This document shows, piece by piece, positions 43,689 to 50,898 of a stretch of 50,898 nucleotides of DNA. This stretch comes from Candidatus Zambryskibacteria bacterium RIFCSPHIGHO2_01_FULL_46_25 (GTDB lineage: Bacteria; Patescibacteriota; Minisyncoccia; Phycocordibacterales; Zambryskibacteraceae): NCBI GenBank assembly GCA_001825155.1, contig MHVH01000003.1, forward strand, positions 1-50,898, given 5' to 3'. Below the pieces are notes generated by a model that saw only the letters and a program-made list of their open reading frames with translations, was not told where the DNA came from and ran no database searches. How positions within the stretch are numbered: position 1 is the stretch's first letter; the number at the start of each line of letters is the position of its first letter. Position numbers and translations under genes: made by a program.

Positions 43689-45287
43689 ATGCCAACATCC
43701 TCCCCAAACAAAGGCTCACAAGAAGTGCCGACAAGAAGCCTGAAGGACGAGGATATGACTTCGAAAGTTCTCGAATTCATTCCCCAAGATTCGGCCATGC
43801 ATTATAAGATTGTGCCGATTGGCGTGAAAGACGGTGTTTTGGAAGTGGGCGCGATTGATCCCAACGACCTCGAGGCGAGAGACGCCCTGAACTTTATCTC
43901 AGCGAAGGTTGGCATGCCTTACAAACTCTTTCTCATTAGCGATGAGGACTTTACTCATGCTATGGATAAGTATCAAGGCTTGACGGGCGAAGTGGGGGAG
44001 GCGCTTTCCGAGCTTGAGTCGGAGATTGCGGCGAAGAGCGTACCGGATACGGAAGAGGAGAAGCAGAAGGCCGTGAAAAAGAGTCTTGAAGCGACGATTG
44101 TCGAGGACGCGCCGGTGATAAAGATTGTCGCCACGATTCTAAGCCATGCGTCTGAGGAGAATGCTTCAGACATTCACATTGAACCGACGGCCACGAATGT
44201 GAAGGTGCGCTTCCGAGTCGACGGCGAACTCAACACTTCACTCGTTTTGCCTCTCAAGGTGCACTCGGCGGTGGTGGCGCGCATCAAGATTCTCTGCAAC
44301 ATGCGCCTCGACGAAAAGAGAAAGCCGCAAGACGGTCGCTTCTCCGCCAAACTTGACGGCAGCGGCAAGAAGATTGACCTGCGCGTTTCGACCTTCCCGA
44401 CTTACTACGGCGAGAAAATTGTGATGAGAATCCTTGACCAGTCGAAAGGACTTCTGCCACTAGACAAAATGGGACTCTCGGAGAGGAATCTCACGCTCAT
44501 AAGACACGCGATAAAAGAGCCGTATGGACTTGTCCTCATCTCCGGTCCGACGGGTTCCGGCAAGTCGACCACGCTTTACTCAATGCTTAATGAAGTGGAC
44601 CGTGAGCACAAGAACGTACTTTCGCTCGAAGACCCGGTCGAGTACAACATTGAGGGAGTATCCCAGTCACAAGTCCAGCCGGAGATAGACTACACTTTCG
44701 CCACCGGCTTAAGGACGACTCTGCGCCAGGACCCCGACGTGATTATGGTGGGGGAGATTCGTGACAAGGAGACGGCTCAGCTTGCCATCCACGCGGCGCT
44801 TACCGGACACCTCGTCTTCTCGACTATTCACACCAATAACGCCATCGGCGTCATTCCAAGGCTCATTGCCATGGGCGTTGACCCTTACCTCATCGCGCCG
44901 ACCCTCGTACTTACTATGGCCCAGCGCTTGGTCAGGAAGCTCTGTCCCGACACAGGCAAGCCGATTCCAGTTGAGGGCTCCATCAAGATTATGATTGAGA
45001 AAACCTTCGAAGACTTGCCGGAGAAATATCGCAAGGAGATTCCGCAGGGCAAAGAGCTCTACGAAATCGAGCCGACAGAGAAGTGCCCGGGCGGCATCAG
45101 CGGTCGCATGGCGGTGATGGAGGTCTTCGACATGGACAAGGATGTCGAGGCGGTCATCCTCAAGGACCCGACCGAACCCGAACTCTACAGGGTGGCGCGA
45201 AGCAAAGGTATGCTTACCATGAAGGAAGATGCCATAATCAAAGCTTTGCAGAAAATCATTCCATTCGAGGAAATTAATACGCTATAA
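43689..45287 (+). CDS. pilB: Type IV pilus extension ATPase PilB
   Basis: 532 aa. An N-terminal MshEN-like domain, then the motor: HIEPT..., Walker A GPTGSGKST (286-294), Asp box, Walker B ...DVIMVGEIRDKETA, and the His box (HLVFSTIHTNNA). Cysteines remain at KLCPDTG and KCPGGISGR, but not the usual tetracysteine zinc site. Drives pilus assembly. Confidence 0.95.
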   Translation: MPTSSPNKGSQEVPTRSLKDEDMTSKVLEFIPQDSAMHYKIVPIGVKDGVLEVGAIDPNDLEARDALNFISAKVGMPYKLFLISDEDFTHAMDKYQGLTGEVGEALSELESEIAAKSVPDTEEEKQKAVKKSLEATIVEDAPVIKIVATILSHASEENASDIHIEPTATNVKVRFRVDGELNTSLVLPLKVHSAVVARIKILCNMRLDEKRKPQDGRFSAKLDGSGKKIDLRVSTFPTYYGEKIVMRILDQSKGLLPLDKMGLSERNLTLIRHAIKEPYGLVLISGPTGSGKSTTLYSMLNEVDREHKNVLSLEDPVEYNIEGVSQSQVQPEIDYTFATGLRTTLRQDPDVIMVGEIRDKETAQLAIHAALTGHLVFSTIHTNNAIGVIPRLIAMGVDPYLIAPTLVLTMAQRLVRKLCPDTGKPIPVEGSIKIMIEKTFEDLPEKYRKEIPQGKELYEIEPTEKCPGGISGRMAVMEVFDMDKDVEAVILKDPTEPELYRVARSKGMLTMKEDAIIKALQKIIPFEEINTL

Positions 45288-45325
45288 TGTATGCGAATAG
45301 CTTTGACGAATAAGCACATGCGAAT

Positions 45326-46411
45326 ATGCCACAACAAACTCTTTTAAATGAACTGGTCGAAGTGGTCGCCAAGGAAGGCGCCTCCGACCTGCATCTCGCC
45401 GAAGGGCGTTCGCCTATTATCCGCGTCTCAAACTTCCTTATTCCGCTTGCGAAACTTCCGGCGCTCACGCGCGCGGATATGGAGGGATTGCTTACCGTCC
45501 TTTTCAAACCTTATAACCGGAAAGAATTTGATACTGAAAAAGAAACCAACTTCGCTTATAGCTCGAGTTTGCCGGGGGCAAACTCGAGCGGTGCGGTGCA
45601 CCGTTTCCGTTGTAACGCTTTCCAGGCGCTGGGGAAGATTGACATCGCCATGAGGCTCATACCCGATAAGATCAAGAGCTTCGAAGAGCTTGGACTGCCG
45701 CCAGTGCTCGAGACGTTTGCCCGCCGTCAGCAGGGATTCTTCCTCGTCGTGGGACCGGTGGGGGTGGGCAAGTCAACGACCTTGGCCGCGATGATTGAGA
45801 CGATAAATAAGGAAAGGCTCGAGCACATCATCACTATCGAGGACCCGGTCGAATTCATTTTCGAACCCAAGAAAGCCATTATCGACCAGCGCGAGGTTAA
45901 GCTTGATACGCCGGATTTCCACAAAGCGCTTCAAGGCGTTTTCCGCCAAGACGCGGACATCTTAATGATTGGCGAAATGCGCGACCCGGAAACGATTTCG
46001 ACCGCCGTCACCGCCGCCGAGACGGGACACCTTGTGCTTTCAACGCTTCACACCAATACCGCCGGTCAGACTATAGACCGCATTATCGATTCCTTCCCGG
46101 CGGAAAGCCAGGGGCAAATACGCCTCCAGCTCTCGGGCTCGCTTTTGGGCATATTCTCGCAGAGACTTGTGCCGAGGATTTCCGGCGGTCTTGTGGCCGC
46201 TTACGAGCTTATGATAAACAACAGCGCCGTGAGCAATCTCATCCGCGAGAAGCGCACTCACGAACTTGCCACGGTCATCGAGACCGGCTCGGAGGATGGC
46301 ATGATTGACCTCAACCGATGTCTCGCGGAGTTGGTGAGGAAAGGGGATATTACCGCCGAGAATGCTTTCAAGTTCTCGAATAATCCCAAGACTCTGGAAC
46401 GCATGCTATGA
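45326..46411 (+). CDS. pilT: Type IV pilus retraction ATPase PilT
   Basis: 361 aa. DLHLAEGRSPIIRV (N-domain), Walker A GPVGVGKST (143-151), ILMIGEMRDPETI (Walker B region), HLVLSTLHTNTA. The AIRNLIRE-like motif appears as SNLIREKRTHEL. Residues 79-88 come from a perfect palindrome (45561-45589) that lengthens a loop in the N-domain. Retraction powers twitching and DNA uptake. Confidence 0.95.
   Translation: MPQQTLLNELVEVVAKEGASDLHLAEGRSPIIRVSNFLIPLAKLPALTRADMEGLLTVLFKPYNRKEFDTEKETNFAYSSSLPGANSSGAVHRFRCNAFQALGKIDIAMRLIPDKIKSFEELGLPPVLETFARRQQGFFLVVGPVGVGKSTTLAAMIETINKERLEHIITIEDPVEFIFEPKKAIIDQREVKLDTPDFHKALQGVFRQDADILMIGEMRDPETISTAVTAAETGHLVLSTLHTNTAGQTIDRIIDSFPAESQGQIRLQLSGSLLGIFSQRLVPRISGGLVAAYELMINNSAVSNLIREKRTHELATVIETGSEDGMIDLNRCLAELVRKGDITAENAFKFSNNPKTLERML
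45561..45589. repeat. 29-base perfect palindrome within pilT
   Basis: Arms GCTCGAGTTTGCC and GGCAAACTCGAGC around GGG. Encodes SSSLPGANSS in frame. Confidence 0.75.
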
Positions 46412-46503
46412 GTACCAATCAACAAATGATACGAATTCTACAAATGGCAACGAATTATTCGCAGACATTAGTAGATTGGCATAATTCGTAGATTCGAACT
46501 TAT
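46412..46503. repeat. AATTCGTAG-type spacer between pilT and pilC
   Basis: Contains GAATTCTAC, CGAATTATTCG, ATAATTCGTAG and ATTCGAAC: imperfect repeats of an AATTCG-rich unit, unlike coding DNA. No promoter is clear. Confidence 0.5.
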
Positions 46504-47712
46504 ATGTTATTCAACTACAAAGCGCTGGAAAATTCGGGCAAGAAGGTGGAAGGAGCCATCGAAGCGGTTTCTCTTGATGTTGCCATTGGCTCGCTTCAGA
46601 AGCGTGGGCTTATCATCTCTGAAATTGAACCGTCCGAGAAGGAATCGTGGTTCTCCCACTTCTCCATATTAAACCGCGTTTCGAACAAGGACGTCGTCAT
46701 GCTCTCGCGCCAGATGGCAACGCTTTTCGAAGCGCAGGTTTCCGCCTTGAAAATCTTTACTCTACTCTCATCCGAGACGGAGAATATTACCTTGAGAAAG
46801 AGTCTGGATGAGATTGTCGGCGACTTGCAGTCCGGCAGCCCGATTTCCAAAGCTTTGGGCAGGCATCCGAATATTTTCTCAGAATTTTACGTCAACATGG
46901 TGCGCTCTGGCGAGGAGACCGGCAAGCTCGATGAGACCTTCAACTACCTGGCGGAACATCTCGACCGCAATTACGAAGTGGTGAGCAAAGTAAAGAACGC
47001 CCTCATTTATCCGGCATTCGTCATCACGGTCTTTATCGCGGTTATGGTGCTCATGTTTACATTTATTATCCCGAAGATAAGCAGTATCATCGTCGATTCC
47101 GGCCAGGCGGTGCCTATCTATACTCAAATCATTTTCAGTCTGAGTAATTTTTTCATCGACTACGGTCTCTTCCTCCTGGCGGTTCTCGTCATTGCCGCTT
47201 TTTTCCTGGTGCGTTATGCGCGAACGCCGGCCGGCGGCGCGGCGTTCGCCCGCTTCAAGCTTGAGGTGCCGATATTGGGCAGTCTTTACAACAAACTCTA
47301 TCTTTCGATTATCGCCGACACCATGAGCACCATGATTTCTTCAGGCATCCCCATGCTCAAGGCTATCGAGGTGACATCGACCGTGGTCGATAACGAAATT
47401 TACAAAGGCGTGCTTGCCAAAACCTTCGCGGACGTGAAGGGCGGCCGGTCTCTCTCGCAGGCGCTCTCGGACCATAAGGAAATTCCAAGCATTCTTGTCC
47501 AAATGATTCGAGTGGGCGAGGAGACGGGCGAATCTGGCAAGATTTTCCGCACCATGGCGCGTTTCTATCAGAGGGATGTCATAAACATGGTTGATACGAT
47601 AGTGAGCCTCATAGAGCCGGTAATGATAGTGCTTTTGGGTTTGGGTGTCGGCATCCTCTTGGCTTCCGTCCTTATCCCCATTTACGATATTGCCAATTCC
47701 GCCGGACTTTAG
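46504..47712 (+). CDS. pilC: Type IV pilus inner-membrane platform protein PilC
   Basis: 402 aa with two repeated GspF domains (RQMATLFEAQVSALKIFTLL... and ADTMSTMISSGIPMLKAIEV...) and three membrane helices. The conserved GEETGKLDE and GEETGESGK loops are both present. Full length. Confidence 0.95.
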   Translation: MLFNYKALENSGKKVEGAIEAVSLDVAIGSLQKRGLIISEIEPSEKESWFSHFSILNRVSNKDVVMLSRQMATLFEAQVSALKIFTLLSSETENITLRKSLDEIVGDLQSGSPISKALGRHPNIFSEFYVNMVRSGEETGKLDETFNYLAEHLDRNYEVVSKVKNALIYPAFVITVFIAVMVLMFTFIIPKISSIIVDSGQAVPIYTQIIFSLSNFFIDYGLFLLAVLVIAAFFLVRYARTPAGGAAFARFKLEVPILGSLYNKLYLSIIADTMSTMISSGIPMLKAIEVTSTVVDNEIYKGVLAKTFADVKGGRSLSQALSDHKEIPSILVQMIRVGEETGESGKIFRTMARFYQRDVINMVDTIVSLIEPVMIVLLGLGVGILLASVLIPIYDIANSAGL

Positions 47713-47714
47713 AG

Positions 47715-47720
47715 TATAAT
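47715..47720 (+). promoter_or_regulatory. -10 box before the pilin gene
   Basis: TATAAT just after the pilC stop, followed by a TCCTA/TAGGA hairpin and about 40 bases of leader. The pilin may thus be transcribed separately. Confidence 0.45.
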
Positions 47721-47759
47721 GTATTAATCCTAGGTTTAGGATAATTAATTGTTCAAACT

Positions 47760-48194
47760 ATGAAATTTACAGGAAATAGTAAAGGTTTTACCCTCATCGA
47801 GCTCCTGGTGGTAATCGCCATCATTGGCATTCTCTCTTCGGTGGTGCTTGCTTCCCTCGGTACCGCCAGAAGCAAGGGCAATGATGCCAAAATCAAAGCC
47901 CAGCTTTCTGGTTTGCGCACCGCGGCCGAGATTTATTACGACAGCAACAGCAGTTACGGCACGGCCTCGAACTCATGCGCCTCAGGTATTTTCGCTGATA
48001 CCACGTCTGGCATGTCACAATACACGCTTGCCGCCAACTATCCGACCAACACCACACTCGTCTGTAATGCGACCGGTTCCGCTTACGCCGTCCAGGCCAA
48101 TCTCTCCACTTCCGGTCAGTACTGGTGCGTAGACTCGACCGGCAAATCCAAAGCAGAAACTGGCGTTCTCGGCAGCGCGACCACCTGCCCATAA
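47760..48194 (+). CDS. pilA: Major type IV pilin
   Basis: 144 aa prepilin. Leader MKFTGNSKG, cleavage before [24 protein letters not shown] (Glu5 present). The mature head has Ser/Thr/Gly-rich loops and four cysteines (NSCASG, LVCNAT, YWCVDS and the final CP), enough for two disulfides. Position between pilC and pilD and the longer leader suggest it is the main subunit. Confidence 0.93.
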   Translation: MKFTGNSKGFTLIELLVVIAIIGILSSVVLASLGTARSKGNDAKIKAQLSGLRTAAEIYYDSNSSYGTASNSCASGIFADTTSGMSQYTLAANYPTNTTLVCNATGSAYAVQANLSTSGQYWCVDSTGKSKAETGVLGSATTCP

Positions 48195-48223
48195 ACAGAA
48201 TTTTCGGATGTTATACTTAAAGG

Positions 48224-48937
48224 ATGGCTACGGTCATCCTTTTCGTTTTCGGCGTGATTGTCGGAAGTTTTCTCAACGTCCTCGGCTTGCGGTGGAATTC
48301 CGGTCTCTCCCTCGGTGGTCGGTCCTTCTGCCCAGTCTGCGGCAAGAAACTCTGTTGGCATGAACTCATTCCTGTTTTGAGCTTTGTCTTCCTGCATGGC
48401 AGATGTTTACAGTGCAAAGCGAGAATTTCTTACCAGTATCCGATGGTCGAAATTTTAACGGGATTGATTTTCGCCACTGTGCCTTATATTTTCATCCCGG
48501 TTTTTTGTATCTATATAGTCATAGGCATATATGACATTCGTCACAAAATCATTCCAAATAGTCTTGTGTATGCAAGTATTGCCTTGAGTCTCATTGTCCC
48601 ATTGTTTATTGTTCATTATTCATTTCTTGATTGGCTTGCGGGACCAATTTTGTTTTCCTTCTTTGCTCTCGTCTGGCTCATATCCCGCGGCAAAGCCATG
48701 GGCTTTGGCGACGCGAAGCTCGGCCTCTCTGTCGGCTTGCTTCTCGGCGCGGCTCTCGGCTTCTCGGCGGTCGTGCTCGCTTTTTGGGTAGGCGCCGCAA
48801 TAGGCATAACTTACATGATTTTTTCTCCCAAAAAGATTACAATTAAGAGCGAGATGCCATTCGCGCCGTTCATAATTTTCGGAAGCTGGCTCGCTCTCAT
48901 TCTCAATCTAGATTTATTGCATGTATCTTTCTTTTAA
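48224..48937 (+). CDS. pilD: Prepilin peptidase / N-methyltransferase
   Basis: 237 aa polytopic aspartic protease. The zinc site CPVCGKKLCWHELIPV...CLQCKARIS is complete; catalytic aspartates lie in GIYDIRHKIIPN and GFGDAKL. Processes the pilins encoded on both sides. Overlaps the next pseudopilin gene by 17 bases. Confidence 0.94.
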   Translation: MATVILFVFGVIVGSFLNVLGLRWNSGLSLGGRSFCPVCGKKLCWHELIPVLSFVFLHGRCLQCKARISYQYPMVEILTGLIFATVPYIFIPVFCIYIVIGIYDIRHKIIPNSLVYASIALSLIVPLFIVHYSFLDWLAGPILFSFFALVWLISRGKAMGFGDAKLGLSVGLLLGAALGFSAVVLAFWVGAAIGITYMIFSPKKITIKSEMPFAPFIIFGSWLALILNLDLLHVSFF

Positions 48938-49553
48938 ATACAAGACTGGAGGGTTCACCCTCATTGAGCTCATGGTTTCAATCGCCATTATGGCTGTTAT
49001 CCTTACTGTGATAATGCTAAACCAGAAGAGTTATACGGAAGTGGCCATCTTAGTCAATACGGCCGACGAGTTGGGCCTCTCCATCTCGGAAGCGCAGGCC
49101 TATGGAGTGGCCGTGAAGGAACGCGTAACCGGTTCCACCGACTTTACTTCCGGTTACGGCATAAGCCTGGCCCTGTTTGAGCAGGAAGCGAATGTCGGTT
49201 ACATCTTTTTCTCCGACAGGAACGGTAGCTTGTATTACGACGGAAACTGGGCTTGTTCTACCGGAGAGGCTTCAGAGTGCTTGAAGAAAGCAGTTTTCTC
49301 GGGGGGCAATGAAATATACGAATTATGCCGGGTAAGAGATAATCCCAATAATCCTTACCAATGCAATATCGGGAGGATTGATATCACTTTTTCTCGCCCA
49401 AGCACAGAGGCCCGAATAAAGTCCTTTAACCAACAAGGGAATCTTATGGACGATGATCCGGATTTTATCGGGGCGAGAATAGGAATCCGTTCTCCCGGCG
49501 GAATGGTAAAATCGATAATTGTTTATTATACCGGACAGATCTCGATACAATAA
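48921..49553 (+). CDS. Minor pilin / pseudopilin 1
   Basis: 210 aa. Leader MYLSFKYKTGG, then FTLIELMVSIAIMAVILTVIML with Glu5. The C-domain is about 185 aa with three cysteines. First of four minor pilins in a row; its TAA shares bases with the next ATG. Confidence 0.88.
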   Translation: MYLSFKYKTGGFTLIELMVSIAIMAVILTVIMLNQKSYTEVAILVNTADELGLSISEAQAYGVAVKERVTGSTDFTSGYGISLALFEQEANVGYIFFSDRNGSLYYDGNWACSTGEASECLKKAVFSGGNEIYELCRVRDNPNNPYQCNIGRIDITFSRPSTEARIKSFNQQGNLMDDDPDFIGARIGIRSPGGMVKSIIVYYTGQISIQ

Positions 49554-50074
49554 TGAAAAAAGGCTTTACATTAATAGAACTCATGACGGCGGTATCGATA
49601 TTTGCCATTGTGCTTACCATAAGCATGGGTTCGATTATCGGCATCTTCGACGCCAATAGGAAATCGCGCGCTTTGAAGTCCGTCATGAGCAATCTCAATC
49701 TCGCGGTCGAGAGCATGTCTAAGGAAATGCGCTTCGGAAAAAATTATCATTGCGGCTCGGGTTCCGTCACAACGCCGCAAAACTGTTCCTCAGGCGCGAC
49801 TCTCATGAGCTTTCTCGCGAACGAAGGCGAGCAGATTACCTATAATCTAAGCGGCAACTCCATTGTTCGCCAGATTGACGGCGGAAGTTCGATAGCCATC
49901 ACGGCTCCGGAAGTGTTCATCGATGACTTGACCTTCTATACCCTGGGCGCCGGCATCACCGACACTCTTCAGCCGAAAGTGCTTATGAAGATAAAGGCGC
50001 ATGCCGGCTCGGGCAAGGGCAGGACGGATCTTACTCTCCAAACTGTTGTGTCCCAGCGTTTACCGGATATATAG
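49553..50074 (+). CDS. Minor pilin / pseudopilin 2
   Basis: 173 aa. Leader MKKG, then FTLIELMTAVSIFAIVLTISMGSII (Glu5). The domain, with MSKEMRFGKNYHCGSGSVTTP and an LMSFLANEGEQITYNLSGNSIVRQ segment, is like GspJ/PilW-class minor pilins. Confidence 0.88.
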   Translation: MKKGFTLIELMTAVSIFAIVLTISMGSIIGIFDANRKSRALKSVMSNLNLAVESMSKEMRFGKNYHCGSGSVTTPQNCSSGATLMSFLANEGEQITYNLSGNSIVRQIDGGSSIAITAPEVFIDDLTFYTLGAGITDTLQPKVLMKIKAHAGSGKGRTDLTLQTVVSQRLPDI

Positions 50075-50075
50075 T

Positions 50076-50585
50076 ATGAAAAAAGGATTCACAATTATTG
50101 AAAGTCTCGTGGCAGTCTCCATTCTGGTGGTGGCGGTTGTTGGCGCCATGAGCGCCGTGCAGACGGGCCTTTCCTCGTACATTTATTCCAAGGACCAGAT
50201 TATCGCTTTCTATCTGGCGCAGGAAGGCTTCGAGCAGATAAGAAATCTCCGTGACGAGAACCGGCTGGCGAGTAGGGACTGGCTTTACGGCGTGGCGCAG
50301 AATTCAAACGACCCATGCTACTTCGGCGAGGCTTGCATTGTCGACCCGGTAAACACTCCGGCGCCGACGCGTTGCTCGGGGGTTGGTAGCTGTCCGTATC
50401 TACGGCAGGACGTTGCCACGGGATTTTTCGGCCATGATTCTTCCTGGTCGGTAACGCAATTCAGGAGAGAGATTACCTTGTCATCCATTAACGCCGACGA
50501 GATAGCGGTTACCGTTACGGTGAGTTGGACAAAAGGGATTATAAACAGGCAATTTAAGGCTCGCGAAAATCTATTAAACTGGTAG
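50076..50585 (+). CDS. Minor pilin / pseudopilin 3 (PilV/GspI-like)
   Basis: 169 aa from the ATG at 50076. Leader MKKG, then FTIIESLVAVSILVVAVVGAMSAVQTG (Glu5). YLAQEGFEQIRNLRDENR after the helix is typical of PilV/GspI-like minor pilins. Confidence 0.88.
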   Translation: MKKGFTIIESLVAVSILVVAVVGAMSAVQTGLSSYIYSKDQIIAFYLAQEGFEQIRNLRDENRLASRDWLYGVAQNSNDPCYFGEACIVDPVNTPAPTRCSGVGSCPYLRQDVATGFFGHDSSWSVTQFRREITLSSINADEIAVTVTVSWTKGIINRQFKARENLLNW

Positions 50586-50589
50586 AGAA

Positions 50590-50898
50590 ATGAAAAAAGG
50601 ATTCACATTATTTCTGGCGGTGGTGGTTATGGGAACTCTTCTTCTCATCGCGACCGGCATTACCGCTCTGGCTGTCAAGCAATCCCTCATATCCGTCTCC
50701 GGTCGAGAATCGCAAATCGCTTTCTACGCCGCGGACACCGGTCTTGAGTGCGCGCTCTATTGGGACGTGAAGAATCCAAGCGGGTCAAGCGCCTTTGACC
50801 CTTCGACCAGTTCTACCATCAACTGCAATCAGGATGCCAACAATGGCGGGAATCAATGGGTCGTGGGCGGCAGTTCGGCATCGACCTTCACTATGACA
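50590..50898 (+). CDS. PilX/GspK-like minor pilin (3' truncated by window)
   Basis: Starts MKKGFTLFLAVVVMGTLLLIATGITALAVKQSLISVSGRESQIAFYAADTGLECALYW. No Glu5 in the mature helix, as in tip-type PilX/GspK proteins, and the AFYAADTGLECALYW motif is typical of PilX-like proteins. It runs off the window end. Confidence 0.85.
   Translation, partial: MKKGFTLFLAVVVMGTLLLIATGITALAVKQSLISVSGRESQIAFYAADTGLECALYWDVKNPSGSSAFDPSTSSTINCNQDANNGGNQWVVGGSSASTFTMT

Noticed and set aside
1-50898. Recoded UGA (as in Gracilibacteria/Absconditabacteria)
   Set aside because: UGA ends ftsH and other genes at conserved positions and is not found inside conserved domains.

Overview
The window looks like a chromosomal segment of a Patescibacteria/CPR bacterium, most likely a Parcubacteria-type lineage. 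This is judged from the very short housekeeping proteins, many small membrane proteins of unknown function, start codons lying directly behind -10 boxes (leaderless messages), tRNAs without encoded CCA, a compact type IV pilus operon, and UGA used as a normal stop. This is inference from gene content, not from a phylogenetic marker search.

Layout. 0-5.6 kb: a 5'-truncated DGR-type reverse transcriptase, then adk-map, a lycopene-cyclase-like membrane protein, ndk, a 6S-like RNA, a small membrane protein and a beta-CASP RNase. 5.6-6.6 kb: a RAYT transposase between REP palindromes, followed by a displaced copy of the RNase gene's 3' end. 6.6-13.1 kb: an ABC exporter, infC-rpmI-rplT, small membrane proteins, ssrA (tmRNA) and smpB. 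13.1-18.6 kb: ftsH, followed by a stack of inserted small genes and palindromes. The last 7-16 codons of ftsH are repeated again and again between these inserts. 18.6-24.5 kb: membrane proteins, tRNA-Ile(UAU), recG, a secreted-protein pair and DUF167-arsR. 24.6-35.1 kb: an accessory island with G-rich repeats, SET and Fic proteins, PIN, Cas2-like and HEPN-like proteins, a PD-(D/E)XK-like nuclease, and a LexA repressor fused to a DNA methyltransferase. 35.2-38.4 kb: three GC-rich single-gene cassettes and tRNA-Ser. 38.5-50.9 kb: comF and a type IV pilus cluster (pilM, N, O, P-like, B, T, C, pilin, pilD, four minor pilins), interrupted after pilM by three small genes.

Two styles of gene are interleaved. 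Housekeeping genes mostly have a TATAAT-like box 4-13 bases before the ATG and no Shine-Dalgarno. The small accessory genes instead have TTGACA-N17-TATGAT-like promoters, strong AGGAGG ribosome sites and their own perfect hairpin terminators, usually one gene per unit. These units sit next to duplicated 3' tails of conserved genes, as if repeatedly captured there. Natural transformation (type IV pilus and ComF are both encoded here) followed by one-sided homologous recombination would explain such scars; this is a hypothesis.

The most striking items are: (1) the LexA-methyltransferase fusion convergent with a nuclease, which suggests a restriction-modification system tied to DNA damage or autocleavage; (2) the serial ftsH-tail insertion locus; (3) the RAYT/REP insertion with a displaced RNase tail; (4) palindromic mini-elements embedded in frame in ftsH, recG, pilT and the RT gene and also in tmRNA; (5) a repeat family whose variable end folds back on the 3' end of the neighbouring gene.
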